Source: Molanna angustata
Taxonomy: Eukaryota > Arthropoda > Insecta > Trichoptera > Molannidae
DNA length: 64,000 nucleotides
Direction of reading: 5' to 3'
Assembly (NCBI GenBank): GCA_963576475.1
Contig: OY754968.1
Location: 19,826,734-19,890,733 of the forward strand
The notes beneath the pieces were generated by a model that was not told the DNA's origin, did not search any database, and saw only the letters and a program-made list of their open reading frames with translations. Made by a program: the position numbers and the translations under genes. Each line of letters starts with the position of its first letter. Position 1 is the stretch's first letter. Positions 24,001 through 39,000 of this stretch are shown piece after piece.

Positions 24001-27000
24001 CACACCATTTAAATTGCTTCATTAGAAATATATAACTGCTGCTCAACTAGGTATACCTGTTCTAGGGCTTGCAATGTACCTACATATTATTATAATATTT
24101 CACAGAAGACATATAGGTTGTACCTATTTGCATTATTAAAAAGTAATTAAAATATATAAACAAAACTATAGTAGGTACCTACACATATTAGAAAAGTGAA
24201 TCAGAGTCATTATGATATGTAGGTATATACATAAAAGTTTGTTAATTAAACAAATACATAGAAAATAAACGTAGGTATATAAAAATTTGTTTTTTTTATC
24301 ACCCACGTGGATATAAAAGAAAAATTGGTTTTGTGATAAATAGCCTTGACACTTGGACACTGTACTAAAAAAATATCTGTAAAATATAAAATATAATTGT
24401 CTTTTGTCGACGCCTAATACACCGCAGTAGGTATACGTGTATTGCTTTGCTGTTTTTAGAGGTCATATACGCCATACGTACAATCAAGACTTAACCAAAT
24501 ACAGCAAATACTCTGTTAAGCCTTCAACTGTCTATGTTAATTTTTGTATGTAGGTAGACTATAGACAGACGTATAACATCATCAACTCTGAATTGTGCCA
24601 TATCAAAGAAATGTTAACACTTTTATTAAACAAATTTAAAGTATTTTGAATCAAATATTTCGTTAACAAAATATTACATATAAACGAATCGAGGGAATTG
24701 TCAATTATAGAAACAGCAAACCATGAGGTACACTTCATTTTTTTAAGTTAATGCACACCTGTTGCTGGTTACCCCACATTGTGGGATATGGCGTGATGGT
24801 ATGTATGTTAACCATCAACCTTTGCGATGCTACACAATATTTTGTGATATTTTTCAAATTATTTTACGATAAATAATTTGGTTAAGGAATCGTATAAGTG
24901 ATGTATATATAACTAATAGTTATATCACGGAAAAAAAAATTTCATAAAATTTCTTCAGTCAAGAATATTTTTTCATAAATAACGAAAATAATATTCTCTC
25001 AAATTAAGATTTTTTTGTTTTATCTCAAAACAGTATTTTCTTAATTCAAATAAATTTGTTTGAATTAAGAAAATATTGTTTTGAGATAAAACAAAAAATC
25101 TTAATTTGAGAGAATATTATTTTCGTTGTATATGAAAAAATATTCTTGACTGAAGAAAACTTTTTTTTCTGTGTACATCACCTATGATGATGGCCAGTGT
25201 AGAAAACGCACTTAAACGTCATCAAATACATACATTTTTACCCCTCACTAACCCAAGGGGATATAGTGGGGAGCTATGATTTCACAATTTTTAAGGCTAT
25301 TTTTTATTGCAGATTATCAACTAGCATCATGCTGAGATTGTATTCTGAAAGATTCATCACAATGTAGCTGTGTGTGCTATGTGCTGTGTACCTACTGCGT
25401 GCTATATACCTACTGTGTTCTATGTACGGCGTGTTTATTTTACTTTATCAATTATAGATTAAAGTACCTACTCATTAGATTCTTTTCAAATTTTGCAAAT
25501 ATGTACATCTAATACTCATATAGACCCCAATAGATTTTGAAGGATATCTGAATAGTGCTTCTCAATATTTTTATCTGTCAAATATTTCAATGTGACCCCA
25601 AGCTCAAGAAACTTACAATTTGAAATTTTTATTTTCAAATTGTTAAAAGGCACATCACTTTTATAAAATGGCACTGAAGAGATATCAAGTTTTCATAATA
25701 AAATATTTAAATAAAAATAATTTAAAAAATCATTTCATGTTATTTCTATACTAAATTTAAATACTTTATAGAATAACTTGAATGTTTTTAAACGTCAAAT
25801 ATTTTAAAGTGCCCCCAGCTCAAGAAACTTCAAATTTGAAATATTTATTTTCAAATTGTTAAAAAGACATATCACTTTCATAAAATAACATTGAAAAATT
25901 ATCAAGTTTAAAATAAAATAATTGAATAAACAATAACTCATTTCATGAAAATGCTGAATATTTTCCATACAAAAATTAAATAATTTGTGGAGTGACTTGG
26001 TAGTGAAGAGTATAGCGTTGGCCACAACCCACTAATTGTGTATCAAAATGTTCAAGTATATCGTATGCACAATATCTACATTTCAAGAATTTAAATGTAT
26101 TGTTTAATAAATTATGTATCAATTACAAATAGATTATGAACAAACTATGATTATAGTTACTCACTGTGCAATTCACATTAATTTGATGGTAATCATATAA
26201 TTTGTACAAAAAAATAAATAAATAGGTAAACCACCTCATTCCAAACGTGGTAATTCCAAATTGAGTCATCATTCATTTCCTCCATGACATTTCCTTTCTC
26301 ATCCACAAAATAGTCAACTGTAAGACTGCTTTGAGTATCGTGGGCTGAGGAGTATGTAGTCACAGTACGACATGGAAGACCCACGGCTCTGCAAACTTAA
26401 AAAAAACATAATTATTTAAAAAAAAAACATAATTATTTTTTTTTATTGGAGGAGACTTGCTGTCGACAGGGCGAGATGGAGGCAGTTTCTTGAGGAGGCC
26501 AAGGCCCACACCGGGCTGTAGAGCCATTGCTGATGATGAATAATTTTGATTAGGTAATTATTACAAAACTTGAAAATTTGTAGGCATAGAATTAACATTT
26601 TTATTTGTTTAAAACGAGCACATATTTTAGCATTTTTTCTACCAAACAAGTTTGGGATGTTTCTGTTTTTTTTTATTTTGTATAAGTAGATAATGCTGAT
26701 ACAGTAAGTTATGTATGACTTGATACAGTAAAAAAAATTTAAATTAAAATTAATATTCTATATAGGTACTATACTCCGGAAGAGATTGTTTTTTTTACCC
26801 CACATCATACATCCTTCATTACACATTGTCCTCTTACACATGCAAACACACCCTCACCCTCATAAATACACTTGATTTTTAGTCCACTTGTATAGTTATT
26901 TATTGTTATTTATATATATTTTTAATTTTATATTATTAAAACTTTATGTAGCAAAAATTTATTGCATAATTATTGTTAGTATTACATCAGAACAATGAGG

Positions 27001-30000
27001 TAATGAATTTCGTTATAGTATTTTTTGTTACATTGAATTTATTATTCTCTATCGTGGAAATAAAGAAATAAAACAAATAATAATAATAATGTAGGTAGGT
27101 ATATCATCAATTCGTAATGATCCGAAAATTCCTCTATTTTGTTTTTATTGGAAAATATCAGCCTGTGTCTATCTCAGAGTAATAAGTATTGTTTATCAGT
27201 AGGATACTTTTGTTGGAAAATATCAGCCTGTGTCTATCTCAGAGTATAATATTGTTTATCAGTGGGATACTTTTGAAATTCGTTGAAATATTGTAATTTT
27301 ACAGATAGAAATCAAAGGTGTTAAGGAACTAGTAACAATAGAAATGACTATGGAAAGAAACAAGATTTCTTAGCATTTCTGAGATAACTTTTATAATATA
27401 CCTGCATTGTCCAAAACAATTTTATTGATTGATAAATAAAAAGCGTATTCTTACTTGTTGTCAAAACTCCTGCAAAGACCCAACATTGTCCATACTTGAC
27501 TGGTTTCTTCTTTTTGAAAAATGTCTGTAAGATATCCATGGATCCCATCCATTTGGTTGGAGGTACGCCCCCACCAAAATCGTCTGACCAATTACCCATC
27601 ACGGCTCCATTGTCGTCTGGAGAATTTACAGCTGCCGATATTGCTCTGGACACTTTTATAGCATCTCCTCTCGCTGAACCTTTCACCTTTAAAACAAAAG
27701 TACCAATTACAGACAAGAATTTTCGCTATTCAACGTCATATTTATAAAAAAATATGGCATATGAATGCAAGTGAAAAAAACTACGATGATTAGATTTATC
27801 AAAAGACATTTAAATAAACAAAAATACACCAGTTTTATTGGTTAGTATAGTTGTGCAAACGGTCCCCTCTCCGCCGAAACATGTCAAGATATTTGCCGCT
27901 ACACATGCATATTATACATTATACATGTATTATGTCAAAAAAAGGTTCGTACCTAATCGAGAAGTACAAGAAATTCTGATGATTTATCTTTAGGTACTTA
28001 TAAAACGGTAAGTTCAGGTTTCATTGTTTGTTTTTAATTACCTGCGCTTTAGGTATAGTAAATTGATAAGTAATAAAAATGCCATATGAAATAACTAGGT
28101 ATTAAAGTTTTTATGTTTAAGCATATAATATGAATAACCACTAAAAATATCCTTATAAATTGTTTTTCATTCGAGTTTTTTTACCCAGCTATATTTTTGC
28201 AGATAAATTTAAAAAACTTACCTTTCCGATCTCTCGTATAAGATAAAGTGAACAATCTAATATGTCCTTTTCATACTGCGCGTACTTCCATATTGAAGGT
28301 CTAAGTCGATTGTAAGATCCTCTCCATATTAGTCCAGTATCATGAAGAACATATTCTTCAAGGAGGTCATCACCTGAAAATTAATTATTTTATTTAGTTA
28401 AAAGGATTTAATAATACGTCATTTCAATAATCATCTGAACTATATATAAACGATTGGGTTGTGGCCAACGCTAAACTCTTCACTAACAAGTAACTATATA
28501 AAGTATTCAAATTTCGTATTGAAAATATTCAACATTTTCATGAAATGAGTGTGTTAAATTAATTTTGATTAATATATTTTATTTAGTTAAAAGGATTCAA
28601 TAATACATCATTTCCATAATCGTTTGAACTATATATAAATGATTGGGGTGTGGCCAACGCTAAACTCTTCACTAACAAGTAACTATATAAAGTATTCAAA
28701 TTTCGTATGGAAAATATTCAACATTTTCATGAAATGAGTTTGTTAAATTAATTTTGATTAAAATATTTTATTATGAAAACTTGATAATTCTTCAATGACA
28801 ATTAATTTCGAATTTTAAGTTTCCTGAGCTTGGAGACACTTGAAATATTTGACAGTTAAAAAATTGAGAAGCACTATTCATATATCCTTCAAAATCTAAT
28901 GGGGTCTAAGCGAGTATTAGATACATAAATTTGCGAAATTTGAAAAGAATCGAATGAGTACTTTAGTCTTTAATTGTAAAGTAAAATAAACACGCCGTAC
29001 ATAGCACTCAGCACATGTACATAGTACACAGCATACATACACAGATACATTGTGATGAAACTTTCAGAATACAATCTCAACATGATACTGGTTGAAAATC
29101 TGCAATAAAATAATAGCCTTAAAAATTGCGAAATCATAACTCCCCACTACCTATATCCTCTAAGGTTAGTGAGGAGTAAAAATTTTACAAGGAATAGGTA
29201 TAAATGTAAAAATAGCAGATATTGGTCAGTATTATTTTATTGTTTTCATATATTTCTTTAAACGTTAAGAAACTCAAATTATTGTATTCCTTGATTCTGA
29301 AACAATTATTTCTGCACATTATGGATTTGCTTGCATTTGACTCTACTTTCACATATTCGAATTACTAAAACTAGTTGCATGTAACACATGAGATCCAACT
29401 GTCGACAGCGATAGTAGGTATAGTTGAAGAATAAGAATCAAACTATAAACCCATAAATTCAAATTATTGAATATTTTAAGATATTTTGTTTTCTATACAA
29501 CACATGCAGGTATGTATGTCAAGATAGGATAGTATGGAGGTCAGTCCTTCAGTCTTCTTAGATATTGTGTATAGGCGACTGCCATACAAATTGTATGAAG
29601 CGATGTCGTCACTAAATTTCAATTTTTATAAAAATTGTTAAAAAAAAGATATACTACTACAATATTAATATTTTTATAGAAAATTAAATTATCTAATTGG
29701 GGTGTATCGGCTTTTTTGGATATTATAAAAAACTTTGGAAATATAGGCAGTTAAACACAAATTTATCATAATTTTTTTTTTCTTAATTTAAAACGTTTGA
29801 GAAGCTTTGGAATTTTTTTGAAAAAGTAAATTTGAGATTTGTCTATATTAATACCAATTTTCAGCGTTCTAGCTTTTATGGTTTCTGAGATACCTATATG
29901 GAAAAATAAAGTAAAAATTCAAAAATTGATAACCCCTGACTAAAACAAAAATTCAAAATTCTGAGTATAAAAGTTTTGTAACCCTATAACTATTTATATA

Positions 30001-33000
30001 TTCTGAAATTTTGGGCTCTGTAAATTGAGCGGATCAAAAGTTATAAGGGACACACACACACGGACACACACAGACACACTAAATGTTCTACTCCGAATTG
30101 TGAGTAAATCCGTATATGGAACATATTATATGCTGCGAAGTTGGAGTTTTTTGACTTCAAAGTTGAAAAAGCCGTGAAAAATATAGACCGTGCATAAAAA
30201 TCTCGCGAATCTTGAGTTGAAACTTTGTCGATAGGTTAAGAGAATACAATTCTCTTGAACAAATCGACAGTAGGATACATATTATTGATACTAATTCCGT
30301 TTAAATCTTAGCTTCCACATAGGCGCAACCACGGAAAATAGAATAGATGTTCCGTGAACGCAGTGTACGGATCAGATTTTTGTCCCTAGCAAAAACGCGA
30401 CGTTGCGTCGGTATAGCCGACGCAACAATACTTGAATCCGTCTCATGCGCTGCGTCCGATCCGTCCGCTACGCTCATGTGGACGTTTACCCTAAACCAAT
30501 ATTAATATATTTAAACATTTAGTTAAAATTTATAATAATTCAATTATATGTAGGTACCTATAAAATTCCTTTCTTTATAAGTATGATATAAAAATAATAT
30601 GAATAAAAAATGCAAAACTGAACAACTTTTGCACATTACAATCTCAGTTTCATAAACATTATTTTGTTCTAAATATTTTATGTTCAAGAACTACTCTAAA
30701 ATATTTCAACAGTGATTCTAAAGATTTTGTGTTAATAGAGTGGAAATCCGTTTTAAAATTAATTAACAAAAATTTACTTAAATATTTTTCCAGAAAAATT
30801 CGATAATAATGACCGAACTTTATCGCCGAGGTGGCTCGGCATTATCACGGTTTTTTTTTTTAAGTTTCATTTTAGACCTTGATAACTCCGAGGCACCTCG
30901 GCGTAAAGTAATCGTCTTTCTATGGAAAAATACTTTAGTTTGATAAGGGCCTAATAAGCTGAAACGGTCATCCTGGATTCAGGAAAAAAATATATATGTA
31001 GACCAAATCATTTGTTTGATTTAAAATACATATTAATATTGTATCATTTAACTGTAAATGAGCTGTAGCTTCCCAAAGAAAATATATAAATAGGTAAATA
31101 AATAAATATTGTTATCATATTGAATAATCAAAATTCAATATTATTAATCAGATCTAACAAAAGAATGAATCATTTCGTGTAATGCAATAAGAAAATATGT
31201 ATGTTAGGTATAGATAGTTATGTATGTATGTAGGTACCTTCAAGGTAAACGGAGTCTAGTGGGCACCAAGGATTGAACAGCAGATAAAATGGATGTGGGT
31301 GTGAATAACTGATGGCTCCATTGCCTATCAGCTTAGTATCAACATCTATCTTCCATTGAGCCGCAATACTTCCTGGGGATGTGTTAACTCTGACCACAAT
31401 GTGGTCTTTGTTGGAGCTCTCCACGTGTGCGCTCCACACTCCGAGGGTGTCGTCTTTTTTGGCCAACAGGGGTACTGCCACCAAAGTTCCGTGGCCGTAA
31501 TTTGGCTTTTCGTCGTCTGAAAATATCATGACAATCAGATCTTGTTAAAATAGTTAATTCAAATTCGATTAAAATATATATATACAACGTAAATTAAGTT
31601 CGCACACATGTTAAAAGTCAGACGGAACCTAAAAAACAACAATTCAAAACATATATACTGGCACCGAGCAGACAGGGATTAACACAACGCACCTTTGTCG
31701 TTTATATACTGTTCCACTCTATAATAAGCCTTTCTAATAAGAGTTTCTAAGGCTAGCGTCAATACAGGCGCAGCGGACGGAGCAAAACAGACGGATTTTA
31801 GAATATTCTTTGTATAAGAATTCATACAAGTGCATCCACTGATCGGCATCGGACGGAGCGCGCGCATCGTATTGTCGGAATGCCGAAGCCGCGCTGTTGC
31901 TAAGCAAAAATCCGATCGGATCTGTCATTTTTGCATGTGCATTTTCTATATGGTGATGTCATTTCGCATTTTTTTAATGGAAAATGTCATTTAAAATTTT
32001 GTATTAACATCTTCATCATTCTTACATAGTTAGATAAGTATCTCAATAATATTATAAATTCAAATATTTATATGTTTGTTACTCAATCAGACAATGGTCT
32101 ATATATTTTTTACATTCATTCTTATTTTCATTAAATATTAAGAGCCGAGCATGCGATTACCAAGCCGATTAAAAAATCTTTTTTATTTGCATTTACTAAG
32201 GAAAATAGTCAACGAATTCAAATTACAGTTGCGTTGGTAATCCGATTGATGCCCCTCTGTGGACGCACTGCCACAAACAAATCCGTCTAATACGCTTCGT
32301 CCGATCCGTCCGCTGCGCGTGTATGGACGCTAGCCTTTAATGTGAAATTTACTTTTTTGTCATTTAAATCTATTACCTATATTCTGGGGAATCTTATTGT
32401 AAATTCTAATACATTGTCCCAAAACAGAATTGTTTACCTTAAATAATCCACCTATATTATTTAGGTACCTATATTATTTTTTATAAAACCTACATTTTAA
32501 TATTTATTGTTGACTTTATAATGTTTTATTTAAAAAAAAAAACAATACATATATATTTTGAAATAACTCACCAGAGACAGTAAATATGAATGACACAGCA
32601 TCGCTTTCTGGATTGTACTGTCTGTCAAAAATAATTTTGAGAATGAAGGACTGTCCTCTCCTTACCACAAGATAAGGGTCCTTTTTCCTTTTCATCACCT
32701 CGAACTTATCTGTGTGATGTCCCACTCCATTGGTGTCTATGCAAAAGTCTATATCTTTTACTATTATCACATTGTTTGGGCTACGTAACGCTGGAATTAT
32801 AAAAATGTTTATGCATTAATATTTTATTTTTACAATAGATATATTATATTATATGGTTTTTGTAACTGTTATTTATTTATTTTTATTTTAATAAAAAACT
32901 GAATATGTCCTTGTTAAACAAGCATATATACATCTTCCTACGTTCCCTAAAATAAGCATAAATGCTTGTGCTATAGGTGAACGAAATCGATCGAGGCAGG

Positions 33001-36000
33001 ATTCGAACTCGCGACCACTGGATTACTAGCCCAGCGCGCTAACCGCTCTGCCATCGACCCATCTATATAAATATTTTTGTATAATATTGTAGCCTCCCAG
33101 TCATGGTCTTGTGAGACTTACAAGACCGAAATCTAGACTTCATGCGTCACTTGCAAAGCCAAAGACAAAAATTTGTACATCTTTTAACTTATTTATAATT
33201 AAATTTAGCAATTGAATTAATTTCAATCGACATTTTACTTGAAGATTTCAATTGGATATTGTCTTTTGTAATAATTTTAAATCCAAAGGACTGGTGCTAT
33301 GAAATCCAAACTATTATTGATATGACTATGACCATTATTTCGTTAGCTTTTTAGGTCTAGTCAATTCATCATTAGCTATGAGACTTTAAGAATACACCTA
33401 AGCAACCTTGTTTTTCATCGATATCAATAAAACAATTGTACCTATATTCCTTCTCTTCGTTTATCAAATGTCCGCTTAAAAGTTTTTGTGCTCTCAAGAA
33501 AAATTAATAAATAATTATCATTGGAAATAAAAATAAAATAAAATGTTAGTATATATTAATTTGTGTTAAGAGGGCTTATAAGGCTTAATCTAAATCGACA
33601 ACATAATTGACTGAAAACATCTTATAATATTGAAACCGCCAAATACGCTTTGAAGTTGCGTGTTAAATATCGAGTGCTCGTGAAAAACGTTTATGCCTGA
33701 TCCAAATGATCGATAACTCAAAATTTATTGGCTTTTTTACATTTTCAGAACAAACCTTACTTGAAATGAAAAAAAACTACCTCGAATATTCACTTTAATA
33801 TTATTCACTCTTTAAGAATAAACATGGGGTGTATCCATGATATGGGTAAACATGGATGGTTTTGATTTCGTCTGTCGATCAGACTTGCCCCATGGTTTTT
33901 TCTCTACAATGAATATTTAATCAATGAATATTTATCTTCGTTCAAATACTGAAAAAACGCTCAGCATCCCAGTACGCAATACTTCCCTTTTCACCACATC
34001 TTTCTTCGTACAAGCAGCCCGACTTTCCATCCCATCCCACATCGCAACTTAGAGTTTCATGAACTCTTCCCGCTTTCTAAACAAATCTGAGGAATCATTT
34101 CCTTACACTAAACAATTAAATTTGTTTTCTTTTCATATCCTTGTTTTTTTTATATATTTCAATGTATACTTTATTCTCATAAATTGGTACGTGTCATAAA
34201 CATAATTTGCCTCACCAAATGAATATGGTTGGTTGGAAGATATTGCCATATGGCAATAAGCCCGCCATTGTGCACATGTACAAAATATTTAAAATAAATA
34301 CATACAGTTATGTAGTACTTAATTAAAAAAAAAGTATATTTAAATGAGATATTTAAGATTTTTTTAGGGGAATTTGCTGTCAAATTTTGGAAATTGTGGA
34401 AAGAAATGTTAAAAACTTATATTTTTTAGAAACACACTGTTATAAACATATTTAAGAAATTAAATTTCAAAATGCGATGTTTGAGTTAATATGGCCTCTT
34501 AATCATCGATGTCTCAATATGACAATAAACTCACTTGTACAATGTGTAAGTAATTTTTAACATGAGAATAAAATAAAGAAATAAGCATTTAATTAGTTTT
34601 AATTGACACAAATCATAAAGAGAAGTCAGCCATCGTGGCTCCTGGCTCAGTTGGTTAGATATCAGACTCCTGAGCGAAATGTCATGGGTATTTAATGATT
34701 CCCGGTGGCATTTAATTGGTTTTAATTGACACAAATCATAAAGAGAAGTCAGCCATCGTGGCTCCTGGCTCAGTTGGTTAGATATCAGACTCCTGAGCGA
34801 AATGTCACGGGTATTTAATGATTCCCGGTGGCATTTAATTGTTTTCAGTCTGGATCTGTGAGACGATAAATATCCTGTGTCTCCAGAATGTGGCAACCTG
34901 TTATTGGGTGCGTGTAAAATTAATATTAGACCTAGCGAGTACCTGTTAATTGCCCGAGAAGAATTAAAAAAGCAACCTTTTGCCAAAAAATTTGATCAAG
35001 ATGTAAAATAAATGTAAATTAAATAATTACAAAAAATGAGTATTAGTTCTATAAAATATAATTGATAACGAACTCACATGGTCTAAACGAGTAAACTGGA
35101 CGCCGAACTCTCCTCCTGGGCGGATTATTTGTCCAACCACGATTTATAAAATACATTATAATAAGTTAAAACAGTATTTATTTAAGTAAGAATTACCCTT
35201 AAAATAATTGAATATGCGAGTAGCATCGGTAATAGACTAAAACACAATACACCATTAACTTGATATGTTCTTATATATAATGTTGGTCACAATGCATTAT
35301 TAAAGTAAATATGTATATGTAGATATATGGAAACAACAACAAATTAACAAATGTCTATTTTAACCCATATCATAATGCTAAGAAATTAAAGAAACCTAAA
35401 TATTGTTAATAAAAAATATGTAAAAAAATAATTTTATCCTGCTCAAATAATTTATTTATTATATTAATCAGTATGTATGTTTATTTATTATATTAATCAG
35501 AAGCACAGGACCGAGAGAGATGGAGTTCATTGGAGGAGGCCTATATCCAGCAGTGGAGAGATGGCTGACAAAGAAGAAGAAGAAGAAGAATGTATGTACC
35601 ACGCCATAATATGTAAACGAGGTGCTATAGAATGAATCCAATAAATATGCCTACCTATTTCACAACTTAATAACAAAGTAGCTTAACTTTCATATAATAA
35701 AATACCGCAACAATTTGGTTTGTAAGTATTGTATAAATTGAAAATTTGAAAATGCTAATTTGTCTATAGTTTTTGAAAGTAGCATAAAATATAACCCGTA
35801 TTTTCAATAGAGCGTGAATGATGGTAATTGATACACTTGACACCTGATAAGTTATAAATAAGTAATTCAACGTATTATTTTGTTTTCTTTGATCTTCTCT
35901 GTAGATATTTTAACACGTTTTCTACCGTGAATGTTGGCAATCAAAATTATATTAAGAAAATATATTTGTTGAGATTTTTTATAGGTACAGATGACAATTA

Positions 36001-39000
36001 TAATCGTTTAAAAGTTGGGATTGATAAGAAAAATGAATAAAATGCATAGAGGCCATGCCAATATACCAGTTAAAGACTATAGTCTGATTTCCTAGTTTAT
36101 CATAATATGGAAAAAAGTATTTTTAATTTTGTCCCTATTAAAATTTAATTGATTTTCATACAAGCTGAAATATTATTGAAACATTCGAAAATGACAGATA
36201 ATTTTTGCGATTACTAATTGTAACTACAATTAAATAATCTTGTACCTTCTAAAAACATTTACTCCTGTTTGAAGCCCCCTCGCAAAAATTGCGCATATTT
36301 TGAAAAAAATACGACATTTAAAGAGCTAGATTGATTCAAAGAGAATATAACCTTACGGATAGATTGATTGTGAATTGGTGAAATAGTGAAAAACGCGCAA
36401 TATAATTAGTTCACGAAACCTCAAACACCACTAACAAAAGAATTCATAGGTATTCAAAAACTCATACAGAGAACCGTACTTTACAAACACTCAACCAAGC
36501 TCGGTAGGAACTGTAGGAATGTAGGAACTTTTATACCTATTAAAAAAAATACTTTTTTTACCTATTTTATTAATGGTTATTATTTATTTTTACTTTTTTC
36601 GATTGTAAAAATATTTTATAACAATACTAAAAGCCGAATTAAAGATTTTCTGGACAACACATTTTGATTTTTACTTGACATTTTTTATACAAGTTATTTT
36701 TTATCCGACATGATCTTTTGGTGCAAACATTTATAATTAGTTAACCCTTGGTTTACCGCACTTTTGGTAATTATATATCAATGAGCACTTTTGGTTATTA
36801 CGTATCAATGAGCACTGGTCAACAGAACACTTGCAACTGACGATGCGCGCTCAGTATTGTGATATAAAGATCTTGAATGGACTAATATACCTACCAACGC
36901 GTATTATTTTATATTTGGCCAAACTGTACCATTCATAATAAAACCCACACTGTTATCACAAAAAATAACAGTCACCAGACAAATATATAATATTATTTTA
37001 TATAATGATTAAAATTAACAATTTTATATTTTTAATTATTACAAAATGATAATTTCTCAACATGATAATTTCGACTTATTTAAAAGATGATTTCATTTCG
37101 AGAGAATTAAGTCCAAATTTAAATAAGTGCATTATTTTCTTTGTAACGAATTATTAAGCATGTACCCACAAAAAAAAAATTATCGACGAGGAATTTTAAT
37201 CCAGGATTTGTTTAAAACACATTTTTTTTATTTTTGCGAAACAACACAATTTTTTTTTTGAAGTTCGCTTATTACTTATAGAAGAACCAGGAACTCAAGG
37301 CACCTACAGGGCTTACGAACTGTCATCGGATGGTTTACGCGATCACTTTATGCGCTTGCACAACGTTCACAAATTATCCTTTTTATTGAGTCCCCTTATC
37401 AATGCAAATTTTGAAAATAGAACATTATTACTATTGCCATCTATAAAGTAACGAAGAAGCCTTTTTGTAACGCCATCTATTAAAAGATTAGTTTATTTGT
37501 AAACAATGAAAGCAACATTATAAATGAGGTGACGGTGTTCTCGCACAGATGTCACCCATGAACTGCGCCAGAAATATTAATTCATTTTTGCTTGTTTACC
37601 TACATACTTATACCAATGTGTATGTAAATTGAAAATTTTTTTATTGCATATACGCAAACATTGGATTTTTTCCCTGTCGGGAGTCAAATGATATATTTTT
37701 TTGACAAACTTTTTAACATCTCAATAGAGACGAAGATGGAATATGTATGCACCCAATAACAAGTTGCTACATTCTGGAGACTTGTACTATTTATCGTCTC
37801 ACTTGTCCAGACTGATAACACAATTAAATCCTATAAAACCAGGAACCATCTACCTGGAAACGATCCGGGAACATTTCGCTCAGGAAGCAAATTTTTAACC
37901 AACTGTGGGCGACGAAGGTTTTATAACAAGTAAATTACATGTAGGAATACACAATATTATATTTTTTCCAACAAGGATTATGTACTAAACCAAAAGGTAA
38001 CAAATTTCTCAGTTTCTCTTGAATGTATTGACTTTTTTTAAAATCAATTATTATGACACAAATAAATAGGTTTCTTTAATAATTATGTACATGGGTGGTG
38101 GTAGAGCGGATAGCGTGCCGGGTAAGTAATCCAGTGATCGAGATTTCGAATCCTGACCGATTTCTCTCACCTATTGCACAAGCACATGCTTAATTTAAGG
38201 AATTTATGAGGATGTATATTCTATTTAATTATTTAATGAAAGTCAATAACATATATTAATTGAAAAATTACATTTCACAATAAGCATCTTAAAACTACAA
38301 TACATATAAAAATCTATTCATCCCTCAGAAGAGATTATTGATCTTATGTACTTGTTCTTCTTCTTCTTCTTGTGCCGTTCTTATGGAGATTGGCGCCCAT
38401 CACGAAGGGACAGTACCTGAATCCAAACTTATCCCGATTACAAGGGCAAATTCATTCTTTTAAAAAAATATTTTATCTAAACAATACATAATATGATGTA
38501 CACTTCAACCATGTTAAGTTATAGTTTTCCAAGGCCGAATTCATGACTTGGTAAACTAAATTAAATAAAAACGTATAAACCATTTACTTATATAAGTTTT
38601 TGAACCTATGTTGGACCATTTGAACCCAGAGCTGGATCCACAATAGATTCAAATGGTGCAAATTTACCAAACCCAAGATACCTAGCGTTTAAATGACGTC
38701 AAACAGAAGGAAAATAATATGAATTTCAAGAGAAGAGATCGGGTTTTGAATTCAGTGCACCAGGGAACGGAAACTATTACCTACTCTAGCCCTGTTTCAA
38801 CCTATGGTTCAGGAGCATCATTTGAACCATGGTGAATCCGAGCTTAAAGATTCATGATATATTCACGATATTCATATAAATGAAGGAAAACGAATGTATT
38901 ACAACAATAGTAAAACAGATTGGAATAATTAGCAATTATTATTCTTCAATCCGTAATATTTCAATCTTTTATCCGTTGTCCTGTTTTGCCGTTATGGATA

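Noticed and set aside
31384..31587. Minus-strand 67-aa frame as an alternative exon
   Set aside because: Frame-shifted shadow of transglutaminase exon 3, crossing its splice acceptor.
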